DNA of 64,000 nt from Prevotella sp. (GTDB taxonomy: Bacteria; Bacteroidota; Bacteroidia; Bacteroidales; Bacteroidaceae). Location of the stretch: NCBI GenBank assembly GCA_017847725.1, contig JAGAXW010000003.1, positions 92,326 through 156,325 on the forward strand, in the 5' to 3' direction. Numbering within the stretch: the first letter of the stretch is position 1; each line of letters begins with the position of its first letter. Shown here in pieces: positions 45,065-52,504 of this stretch. The position numbers and the translations under genes were made by a program. The notes under the pieces were generated by a model that was not told the origin of the DNA, searched no databases, and saw nothing but the letters and a program-made list of their open reading frames with translations.

Positions 45065-45997
45065 CTATTTAATTTCTTCTATGTAATAATCTGTCAATTT
45101 GTTCGCGTCTATATTGCTCGTGCCGGTGAAGGAAACAAATGAATACTCTGTTTCTGGCGTATCACCACTTGTCTGAGAAACCGTCACAGTGCCAATCTGC
45201 TTGCCTGGGAGTTCAATCATAACACCTGTTTGTGGATTCTTTACTTTCTTACCTTTAGTTTTTACACTAAACACATCGCCCACTTTGATTCCCTGACTTG
45301 CTCCGCCCGCAATAAGCTGCGCATCGTTATCATATGAAAGGAAGAATGTACGCCAAGGTTTGTCAGTACACTTGTTTATGATATTTTCAACGAGTTGTCC
45401 AATGGCTTCAGATATCGCTTTGTCGCTAAGTGTTGCATCATAGTCAGCTTTTCCACCAACACCCATAGTTGTCCTTGTTGTCAACTCTGCCATCCCTTTT
45501 CCCTCGTCAGAATAAATGATAAGACCAGTTGAAACATCTACAAGACGTACTGCTACTGCAGCTTCTACTATTTGGCTTTTGGTACTTGAGAAAACTCCAG
45601 ACTTACCAACATTTTTTCTACCGAACTCTGTTATAGAACCGATAATCATATAGTCAGCGCCAATAGTTGCTAAACCATTTTCACTTTTATTAGCCTCTTC
45701 TAATAAAGAAGCTAAGTCTCCACGCTCCAATAACAAGAATTTGCCAGTTGCAGCTAGCTTTGCCGACAAGATGTCAAGTGCCTGTTTACCCATCGGATCG
45801 TTCTCCTTGTCGTAGAAGATGCCCTTGGCATACTGAGTCTCATTGCTAAAGCGGCCAATTGCCACTTTTCGCTTAATCACACGTCTACCCGCATCGGCTA
45901 TATTCTGCTTTACGGGTTCTACTATCTCTGTTTTTCGCTGTGCCGAAATCTGTGTACAGACAGAGATAAGTGCCAAACACAAAATAATCTTCTTCAT
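45065..45997 (-). CDS. CsgG/HfaB-family protein
   Basis: 310 residues. A signal peptide (ISVCTQISA) is followed by KVAIGRFSNETQYAKG, FLLLERGDLASLLEEAN, GADYMIIGSITEFGRK and a C-terminal extension with KVGDVFSVKTKGKKV. CsgG forms the outer-membrane curli channel; relatives assemble surface lipoproteins. Unlike CsgG there is no lipobox Cys. It is the first gene of the four-gene operon; a -7 box TATCTTTG lies at 46108-46115 (minus). Confidence 0.9.
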   Translation of the reverse strand: MKKIILCLALISVCTQISAQRKTEIVEPVKQNIADAGRRVIKRKVAIGRFSNETQYAKGIFYDKENDPMGKQALDILSAKLAATGKFLLLERGDLASLLEEANKSENGLATIGADYMIIGSITEFGRKNVGKSGVFSSTKSQIVEAAVAVRLVDVSTGLIIYSDEGKGMAELTTRTTMGVGGKADYDATLSDKAISEAIGQLVENIINKCTDKPWRTFFLSYDNDAQLIAGGASQGIKVGDVFSVKTKGKKVKNPQTGVMIELPGKQIGTVTVSQTSGDTPETEYSFVSFTGTSNIDANKLTDYYIEEIK

Positions 45998-46107
45998 TTC
46001 GCTTATTATTTATTAGTAGTAAAAGAATATGCATTCCAGACATTTTCGGTAAGTGCGAAATAAAAGCTAATGCATCTGTAACTCGGGATTTCTCTCCCAA
46101 GCCGCTT

Positions 46108-46115
46108 CAAAGATA
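46108..46115 (-). promoter_or_regulatory. -7 element of the CsgG/GNA1162 operon
   Basis: Minus-strand TATCTTTG about 110 bases ahead of the CsgG-like ATG at 45997. No good -33 TTTG is seen at 20 bases. Confidence 0.45.
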
Positions 46116-46265
46116 GTGATTTTTCTCGAATCCTTGTGCTATTTTGCTAATTTTCTTCAAAATACCCTCGATTTTCTTTCTTTTTGGCTGCAATCTTGCT
46201 AAATGCTTGCAACTTTGGAGAATTTTTCCTAATATTACAGCGAGGACATAAAGGATATACAATAT

Positions 46266-46433
46266 ATGGCAACACCAGTAAAGATTATCCCAACATTGCA
46301 TGGTGAAGCCGCAAGGACATTCATAGAGCGTGCAGAAGAGCGTGAGCGCAACCCTCATCCCACTCCCATATATACGGAGAGTGAGAAGAAGGCTTATTAC
46401 AGAATGCTTGAAGAATCAGGAATGCCAGTATGA
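46266..46433 (+). CDS. Small protein, possible antitoxin (55 residues)
   Basis: ATG at 46266, stop at 46431-46433. The product MATPVKIIPTLHGEAARTFI... is charged and helical (ERAEERERNPHPTP, SEKKAYYRMLEESG). Short proteins with the P(T/V)LHGEAA pattern are, as I recall, found upstream of GNAT-type toxin-like genes in Bacteroidales. The stop overlaps the next start (ATGA), as in toxin-antitoxin pairs. A ribosome site GAGGACATAAAGGA is just upstream. Confidence 0.5.
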   Translation: MATPVKIIPTLHGEAARTFIERAEERERNPHPTPIYTESEKKAYYRMLEESGMPV

Positions 46434-46591
46434 CAAACGATGAATTCCTGAGCAAATACGTTTTCAAAGAACTGACGGAAGAAGTGCTCGCTGAGTGCGA
46501 GCATTTAATGAGTACACGAAAGGACAAGGCCATTGTTCCTCAGACTACTTATTCCTTTTTTCTGAAGCACTTCAGCCCATCTGTTTCCTAA
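46430..46591 (+). pseudogene. Truncated partner ORF of the antitoxin-like gene
   Basis: Starts MTNDEFLSKYVFKELTEEVL and would be 53 residues. The first ~25 residues look like a genuine N-terminus; from CEHLMSTRKDK on, the composition changes and the frame soon runs into the convergent histidine kinase gene, which it overlaps by 20 bases. A full-length GNAT-like toxin would be ~150-200 residues, so this is probably a truncated remnant. The identity of the lost domain is an inference. Confidence 0.45.
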
Positions 46592-47501
46592 TCGTGAAAT
46601 CAAACGACAGACCGCCTGTGCCGGTAGTACCGATGGTGATAGTGCCGCCATGCAACAGCACGGCATTCTTGACGATGGCAAGGCCAAGGCCCGTTCCGCC
46701 CATGTCGCGGCTGCGGCCTTTGTCGATGCGATAGAAACGCTCGAAGATGCGAGGCTGGTGCTCGACAGGAATGCCGACGCCATTGTCCTTGAAGGTGAAG
46801 CGCCAGCTGTCTGGCAGCTCTTCGGCTGCGACCTCGACCGTTGTACCCCGCCCCGCATAATTGATGGCGTTGTCCATCAGGTTGCGGAAGATGCTGTACA
46901 GCAAAGAGTAGTTGCCATGTACGATGATGTTCTCGGGAAGATAGTTGTGCAGGGCCATCTGGCGGTTCTGCATGGCGATGGCCGTCTCTTCTGCGATGTC
47001 CGAGAACAGGATGGACACGTTGACGCGCTCCATCATAATCATGTCTTTCGCATAGTCCATGCGGTTGAGGGTCGAGATGTCCTGCAGCAATGTCGTCAGG
47101 CGATGGGCCTGGGCATTGGTGCGGACGATGAACTGCTGCTTCACCTCGTCCGTCATGTCCGGGCTGTCCAGGATGGTGTCCGTGTAGCCGAGGATGCTGG
47201 CCACGGGTGTCTTCAGTTCGTGGGCGATGTTCTGTGTCAGTTCGCGGCGCATGCGGTTCTCCTTCTCTGCCTGCTCACGACTGATGCGCTGGTCCATCCG
47301 TCTGGCATAGCGGAACAGCAGGAAGCCCAGACCGGTCATGACCACCAGCGAGAACAGCAGCAGATGCCAGTCGCTGACCTCGTTGAACGGCATGATGAAC
47401 TTGCGGTCGTAGTCCTCGAACATTATGAATATGGTGGCATACGCAAGATATACGGTCATTACGCTCAGCCACATCTTCTGGCCTTCTGACAGTTTCTTCA
47501 T
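46572..47501 (-). CDS. Sensor histidine kinase (two-component system)
   Basis: 309 residues. Two membrane helices (about 11-28 and 45-63) flank a very short ~16-residue periplasmic loop. The phosphoacceptor is His94 in AHELKTPVASILGY, and the ATPase boxes are MDNAINYAG, DNGVGIP and GGTGLGLAIV. It overlaps the response regulator by ATGA. With the Na/Pi cotransporter upstream, the pair resembles PhoRB. The near absence of a sensor loop is also typical of PhoR-like kinases that sense through a partner. Confidence 0.93.
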   Translation of the reverse strand: MKKLSEGQKMWLSVMTVYLAYATIFIMFEDYDRKFIMPFNEVSDWHLLLFSLVVMTGLGFLLFRYARRMDQRISREQAEKENRMRRELTQNIAHELKTPVASILGYTDTILDSPDMTDEVKQQFIVRTNAQAHRLTTLLQDISTLNRMDYAKDMIMMERVNVSILFSDIAEETAIAMQNRQMALHNYLPENIIVHGNYSLLYSIFRNLMDNAINYAGRGTTVEVAAEELPDSWRFTFKDNGVGIPVEHQPRIFERFYRIDKGRSRDMGGTGLGLAIVKNAVLLHGGTITIGTTGTGGLSFDFTIRKQMG

Positions 47502-48184
47502 CCCTCGTCCATTAACTCCTCAAACGAATAACCGAAACCAGTGCGCGAGACCAGACAGGCGGCATAGCGGTCCAGCTTCTTGCGCAGCCGGGCGATGTTC
47601 ACATCCACCGTGCGCTCGGTGACGATGACATCCTGTGGCCAGACGCTGTCGAGCAGCTGCTGGCGGCTGAAGACCTGTCCGCGATGGCTGAACAGCAGAT
47701 GCAGCAAGGCATATTCCGTGCGGGTCAGCGCCACGGGGGCACCGTCGACGCAGACGGTCTTGCTGGCAGCATCGACCGAGAGCCCGCCATAGGCCATCAG
47801 CACGTTTGCAGCGCACCGGCTTCTTCCCAGCACGGCCTTTACCCGTGCCACCACCTCGCGCACAGAGAATGGTTTGGTGACATAATCGTCGGCTCCGAGC
47901 GAGAAGCCCAGCAGCGTGTCGTCCTCCGTGTCTTTTGCCGTCAGGAAGATGACCGGTATGTGCCGTGTCCGTTCGTCTTCTTTAAGCCGTTTGGCCATTT
48001 CGAAGCCCGACATGCCCGGCATCATCACATCGAGCAGCAAGAGGTCGCAACCATGAACCAGCGTCAGCGCCTCCTCGGCCGAGTAGGCCGCCTCCGCCTG
48101 ATAGCCTGCCGCACGGAGATTGAACAGCAGGATATCGCACAAGTCCCGCTCATCGTCAACGACTAATATTCGTTTCTGTTCCAT
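47498..48184 (-). CDS. OmpR/PhoB-type response regulator
   Basis: 228 residues from MEQKRILVVDDERDL. I start at 48184 because the longer frame begins with a TTG that lies inside the -7 box (48194-48201). The receiver domain has Asp52 (LLLDVMMPGMSG) and Lys in VTKPFSVREVV. The C-terminal winged helix has VTERTVDVNIARLRKKLD. The transcript should start about five bases before the ATG, so it is effectively leaderless. It probably regulates phosphate uptake. Confidence 0.94.
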   Translation of the reverse strand: MEQKRILVVDDERDLCDILLFNLRAAGYQAEAAYSAEEALTLVHGCDLLLLDVMMPGMSGFEMAKRLKEDERTRHIPVIFLTAKDTEDDTLLGFSLGADDYVTKPFSVREVVARVKAVLGRSRCAANVLMAYGGLSVDAASKTVCVDGAPVALTRTEYALLHLLFSHRGQVFSRQQLLDSVWPQDVIVTERTVDVNIARLRKKLDRYAACLVSRTGFGYSFEELMDEG

Positions 48185-48193
48185 AAGCGATTG

Positions 48194-48201
48194 CAAAGAT
48201 A
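48194..48201 (-). promoter_or_regulatory. -7 element of the two-component operon
   Basis: Minus-strand TATCTTTG, with the ATG nine bases further on. It lies between the regulator start and the Na/Pi transporter stop at 48206. Confidence 0.6.
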
Positions 48202-48205
48202 CAAA

Positions 48206-49900
48206 TTATTTTCCGAATCGGGCCTCTACGACGTTGACAACATAGTCACCGAGTTTCTCCAGTTCGTTGATCAGGTCGACATAGAGGGTGCCGACGGCAT
48301 AGTCGTATTCGTGGTCGTTGACGGCACTGACGTTTTCCGACTTCAGGCGCAGACGCAGCTGGTTGATGTCGTTCTCGATGCGGAAGGTCTCGCGGATGTC
48401 GTGGTCGGAGCGGTGGCCGTGCATCACGGTGTTCATCTGCATCAGGGCCTGGTCGCAGAGCAGCATGAGCGCCTGCAGCTGTTCGGTCTGGTGGCTGGTG
48501 AACACCTTTCCCGACTCCTGTTTCCGCTCGAGCGTGCGAGCCAGCTTGTAGCAGGCGTCGCCGATAGACTCCAGTTCGCTGATTTCGCGCATCATCTGGC
48601 GAATCTTCTGCTTCGTCTCGTCGCTCAGATGGCCGTCGCTCACCTGCTCCAGGTAGCGGGCTATCTCCATCTCTATCTTGTCGGACATGTCCTCCTCGCG
48701 CTCTATCTGACTGAACAGCTCGGCAAAATCCTTCGGGTCGGTCTCCTGGAACAGGGTGCGCACCATGCCGAACATGTCGCCGACGCGCTGACCGAAGACG
48801 GCCGTCTCCTTCTGTGCCTGCAGCACGGCGATTTCGGGTGTCTGCACGAGGTTCGACTGAATGTATTGAAGACGGAACATCTCACGCTCCTCCTTGGCCT
48901 CCTGCTTCTCGGGCAGCAGCCAGCAGACCACGCGCTCCATCTGCGGCACCATCCAGATGAGGACTGCCGTATTGACGACGTTGAAACAGGTGTGGAACAT
49001 GGCCAGCACCACCGGCAACTTGGCCGTCTGTCCGCCCACCGACGGGTCGTAGCCGACGATGGCACATACCATATTGACAAACGGATAGAAGGCGACGAGC
49101 ACCCATATCACGCCAAAGACATTGAACAGCAAGTGAGCCAGGGCGGCACGCCGTGCCTGCGTGTTGGCCCCGAGCGCCACCAGGTTGGCCGTGGCCGTCG
49201 TACCGATGTTCTCGCCCATCACCAGCGCGATGCCCAGATAGATGGGCAGCACACCCGTGGAACAGAGCAGGATGGTGATGGCCATAACGGCTGCCGACGA
49301 CTGCACGATACAGGTAATCAGCGTGCCGATGGCGAGAAAGGCCAGGATGGTGAGATGGCTCGACGTGTCGAACGAGGCGAAGAATGAGACCACGTCCGCA
49401 TTGTGCTCCAGGTCCATCGACTTGCCCGTCGCACTGAGCATCACCAGCGACAGGAACATAAAGGCCGTACCGAACAGGAAATCACCCACATAGCGATGCC
49501 GCTTCATGTAAATCAGCACGATGCCAAGCATAAACGAGGGATAGACCACACTGGTCAGGTCGACATTGTAGCCCAGCGACATAATCCACGCCGTCAGCGT
49601 CGTGCCGATGTTGGCACCCATGATGACCGAGATGGCCTGCGCCAGCGTCAGCAGACCTGCCGACACGAACGAGACGGTCATCACCGTCGTGGCCGACGAC
49701 GACTGCACGGCGCAGGTGACGAGCATACCCGTCAGCATACCCGTCACGCGGTTGGTCGTCATCCGCGCCAGGATGTGTCTCAGCTGCGGTCCCGCCATCT
49801 TCTGCAGGGCGTCGCTCATGATTCGCATACCATAGATTAGCAGGCCCAGCGCTCCCAGCAGTTGCACTGCCGCGTTCAGATAAGTATTACTTATTTCCAT
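48206..49900 (-). CDS. Na/Pi cotransporter with PhoU-like domain
   Basis: 564 residues. Two inverted Na/Pi-cotransport repeats carry the QSS signatures (VQSSSATTVMTVSFVSAG and VQSSAAVMAITILLCSTG). From about residue 345 the protein is a PhoU-like helical domain (EISELESIGDACYKLARTLE). It imports phosphate with sodium and may couple to signalling through the PhoU part. The promoter -7 box TACCTTTG is at 49934-49941 (minus). The two-component genes follow immediately downstream. Confidence 0.94.
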   Translation of the reverse strand: MEISNTYLNAAVQLLGALGLLIYGMRIMSDALQKMAGPQLRHILARMTTNRVTGMLTGMLVTCAVQSSSATTVMTVSFVSAGLLTLAQAISVIMGANIGTTLTAWIMSLGYNVDLTSVVYPSFMLGIVLIYMKRHRYVGDFLFGTAFMFLSLVMLSATGKSMDLEHNADVVSFFASFDTSSHLTILAFLAIGTLITCIVQSSAAVMAITILLCSTGVLPIYLGIALVMGENIGTTATANLVALGANTQARRAALAHLLFNVFGVIWVLVAFYPFVNMVCAIVGYDPSVGGQTAKLPVVLAMFHTCFNVVNTAVLIWMVPQMERVVCWLLPEKQEAKEEREMFRLQYIQSNLVQTPEIAVLQAQKETAVFGQRVGDMFGMVRTLFQETDPKDFAELFSQIEREEDMSDKIEMEIARYLEQVSDGHLSDETKQKIRQMMREISELESIGDACYKLARTLERKQESGKVFTSHQTEQLQALMLLCDQALMQMNTVMHGHRSDHDIRETFRIENDINQLRLRLKSENVSAVNDHEYDYAVGTLYVDLINELEKLGDYVVNVVEARFGK

Positions 49901-50019
49901 AACATTCCGTATTGTATAAGTTTTTTACGGATGCAAAGGTATAAGAAATCCTCACGCCCGGCAAAAAAAACGCATTACGATATGATTACATTTTTGCAAT
50001 GCGCACGTACGGCGAAGAT

Positions 50020-50277
50020 TCAGGGCAGCAAGACGCGGCGCAGCAGCCAGGCATAGGTGCACTCGATGACCAGACAGGCCACTTCGTAGACCAGGTCGAA
50101 GGTGGAGTCGGTCTCTACATTCAGCACGACGTATAGAAGTACGGGCAGCAGGGTGAAAGCCAGCATGCGCACAATCATCCAGATGCCGACGGCCCGCAGC
50201 CGTCCCCGGTGCCAGACGACGAGCTGCGTACCCAGCGGCAGGGCCACCAGCGACAACATCGAGGCCACGTAGAAATT
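50020..50277 (-). pseudogene. 3' fragment of a membrane protein gene, truncated at 50.28 kb
   Basis: The open frame extends from a stop at 50278-50280 and encodes about 85 residues with three hydrophobic stretches (VASMLSLVALPLGTQLVVW, GIWMIVRMLAFTLLPVLL, VYEVACLVIECTYAWLL). There is no ATG near the beginning, only an internal GTG, and the first residues look like the middle of a membrane protein. The 5' part appears to have been lost at the same point where the plus-strand neighbour is truncated. Confidence 0.55.
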
Positions 50278-50639
50278 TCACCACACTCACCCAGCAGGAT
50301 CCCGTAGCTCAGAAGGCCATGCTGCTGACTGACAACGGAACTTGGGGCAGGGTACCCGATAGCGCAGGATACGCTACGCAGCTCTTGCCCTTCCACGCCT
50401 ACTTTGCACCCGCAGACAACTTCACGGCCACCAGTGGAAAGACGGTGTTCAATGCTGCCGGCAACGAGGACATCATCTTCAACGGCGATATAGACGGCAC
50501 CACCGGCATCCATGCCCCTTATTACCACCTGACCGACGGCAAGAACGGCGACCGCTACTTCGACCTCAGCGGACGTGAGTTGCAAGGAAAGCCCGTCAAA
50601 GGCGTATACATATATAAAGGCAAAAAAGTTCTCAAATAA
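50274..50639 (+). pseudogene. 3' fragment of a secreted protein gene, truncated at 50.28 kb
   Basis: From about 50274 the frame reads ...NFTTLTQQDPVAQKA..., then LLPFHAYFAPADNFTATSGK and the C-terminal tail YFDLSGRELQGKPVKGVYIY. This matches the last part of large secreted Prevotella proteins, including the C10 protease of this window (WYSLDGVRLSGKP...). The N-terminus, signal peptide and promoter are missing. A terminator follows at 50666. It is a remnant of a second secreted repeat protein. Confidence 0.75.
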
Positions 50640-50665
50640 AACGATTGAAACCATCCTGACACTCG

Positions 50666-50698
50666 GCCTCCTGCTCGTTATCGGGCAGGAGGCTTTGT
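50666..50698 (+). terminator. Terminator after the truncated secreted-protein gene
   Basis: GCCTCCTGC (50666-50674) pairs perfectly with GCAGGAGGC (50685-50693), followed by TTTGT. Confidence 0.7.
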
Positions 50699-50732
50699 AT
50701 GATTGTAAATAGTCCTTAATACTTCACGTAAG

Positions 50733-51090
50733 TTCGATGAAAAAATACAGTTTCACTCACACATGTATGTCACCAATACTTAACGAGATACGTGTGAAAC
50801 TATGTTTTTGGCTCTTCACGTCTGTATCATCTCCCATTATAGGCTATTTCATATTTTGTGACGGTTGCATTATATCGTGCGACGGCCGTCGCACATATCT
50901 ACCACGGCCGTCGCACGATATAAACTCAGGCTCTTCAGGCAGTGATAAACCTGCTATATATGATGGTTCGACCTAATTTGATAGATAGCGCTTACCTGGA
51001 CTGCATGCTTGTGTCCTCCAAAACTTAGTTTCACACCTAAAATGCAGTCACACAAAGAGATACAGGCTTCTATGAATCCTGTTTTCTTTA
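50733..51090 (+). repeat. Palindromic intergenic repeat, copy 2 of 2
   Basis: Same element as 16482-16836, same strand. Here the core stem is 19 bp: TATATCGTGCGACGGCCGT (50871-50889) with 50904-50922. The AGTTTCAC/GTGTGAAACT/AGTTTCACAC set is also kept (last at 51027-51036). It lies between the deletion scar and the ModF-like gene. The 79-codon frame across it is not conserved as protein relative to copy 1. Confidence 0.85.
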
Positions 51091-51109
51091 TAAAGTTCGG
51101 TGTGATTCT

Positions 51110-51161
51110 GCGTTAATTCTCTAAAAAATGAGCGAAGTATCATTGTTTATTCGTAACTTTG
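51110..51161 (+). promoter_or_regulatory. Promoter of the ModF-like gene with GCGTTAAT box (site D)
   Basis: GCGTTAAT at 51110-51117 starts 44 bases before the -7 element TAACTTTG at 51154-51161. The -7 box lies inside the 5' extension of the ModF-like frame, which argues for the later ATG at 51194. Confidence 0.6.
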
Positions 51162-51193
51162 CACCTGAATACAAAGACTCGACACCCTGCCCT

Positions 51194-52492
51194 ATGAACA
51201 TCACAGCCATAGTCGGACTCAATGCGAGCGGCAAGACACAGTACGTAGAACAAATGCGCCGACAACTGGCCTCGGACAAAGTAAGATATATCGCCTTCAG
51301 CGACTCGTACGGACCGAACGTGGACGGCCAATACTATCTGCAGCTGAGATGGAACCAGCACGACATCGACCACGAGACACCCACCGTGGGCGAACTGCTG
51401 CAGCGCGCCTATCTGCTGACAGGAGCGGACAGCGAGGAGCGCCGACAACTGAAGCAGCACCTGTACGAGCTGTTCCACATGGAGCCGCTGCTCGACAAGT
51501 ACATCATCACCCTCTCGAGCGGCGAGCTGCGCAAATTCCAACTCACCAAGACGCTCTTCGCCGCCCCACGGCTGCTTATCATGGACAACCCCTTCATCGG
51601 GCTTGATGCCGAGACGCGCGACCAGCTGAAGGAACTGCTGAAGCTGCTGGCACACGAACAGGAGATGGACATCATGCTGGTGATTGCGAAGACGGACGAC
51701 ATTCCCGACTTCGTCGACGACGTCAGATGGATGTCTGACGACAAGCCCGTGCCGCCCCACGTGCTGACCGACGAGAAGCGCGAGGCCATTCTCTCGCTGC
51801 CCGCAAACGACAACAACTACAACTGCCATCATGTCATCAGCATGCACAACGTCAGCATCCGATACGGACAGCGCACCATCCTGAAAGACCTCGACTGGAC
51901 GGTATGCAACGGCGAGCGATGGGCCGTGAGCGGACAAAATGGCAGTGGGAAATCGACCCTGCTGTCACTCGTCTGCGCCGACAATCCGCAGAGCTACGCC
52001 TGCGACATCACCCTCTTCGACCGTCCGCGCGGCTCTGGCGAGACCATTTGGGACATCAAGCGCCACATCGGCTACGTGTCGCCCGAGATGCACCGCTCAT
52101 ACAAGCGCAACCTGCCGGCCATCCGTATCGTGGCCAGCGGACTGACGGACTCCGTCGGACTCTATGCCGTGCCCAACGCGCAGGACTACGACAAGTGTCG
52201 CTGGTGGCTCGACAAGTTCGGCATCGGCGAACTGGCCGACCGTCCCTTCCTGCAGCTCTCCAGCGGTGAACAGCGCCTGGTGTTGCTGGCTCGTGCCTTC
52301 GTAAAGGATCCACAGCTGCTGATACTCGACGAGCCGCTGCACGGACTGGACCTGCAGAACCGGCGACTCGTGAAGGACATCATCGAGACCTTCTGCCAGC
52401 GACCCGACAAGACACTGCTCATGGTGACACACTACGAGGAAGAACTGCCGGCATGCATCACCCACCGCCTGTTTTTGGCACGGAATTTGTAA
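51194..52492 (+). CDS. Tandem ABC ATPase, ModF-like
   Basis: I start at 51194 (MNITAIVGLNASGKTQ), because a -7 box lies at 51154-51161 within the longer frame from 51128. About 432 residues in two ABC domains. The first has GLNASGKTQ (Walker A), LSSGELRKFQLTK and LLIMDNPFIGLDAET. The second has SGQNGSGKSTLLSL, LSSGEQRLVLLARA and LLILDEPLHGLD. There are no membrane segments. E. coli ModF has the same soluble two-domain layout and an unclear role. The clpC gene follows 12 bases later. Confidence 0.88.
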   Translation: MNITAIVGLNASGKTQYVEQMRRQLASDKVRYIAFSDSYGPNVDGQYYLQLRWNQHDIDHETPTVGELLQRAYLLTGADSEERRQLKQHLYELFHMEPLLDKYIITLSSGELRKFQLTKTLFAAPRLLIMDNPFIGLDAETRDQLKELLKLLAHEQEMDIMLVIAKTDDIPDFVDDVRWMSDDKPVPPHVLTDEKREAILSLPANDNNYNCHHVISMHNVSIRYGQRTILKDLDWTVCNGERWAVSGQNGSGKSTLLSLVCADNPQSYACDITLFDRPRGSGETIWDIKRHIGYVSPEMHRSYKRNLPAIRIVASGLTDSVGLYAVPNAQDYDKCRWWLDKFGIGELADRPFLQLSSGEQRLVLLARAFVKDPQLLILDEPLHGLDLQNRRLVKDIIETFCQRPDKTLLMVTHYEEELPACITHRLFLARNL

Positions 52493-52504
52493 CGGGAACA
52501 TCGT

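Noticed and set aside
48191-49387. 398-codon plus-strand frame
   Set aside because: Antisense shadow of the Na/Pi cotransporter gene with low-complexity His/Gln/Leu composition.
51128-51193. 22-codon 5' extension of the ModF-like gene
   Set aside because: A TAACTTTG -7 box lies inside it and the ABC domain begins right at the later ATG.
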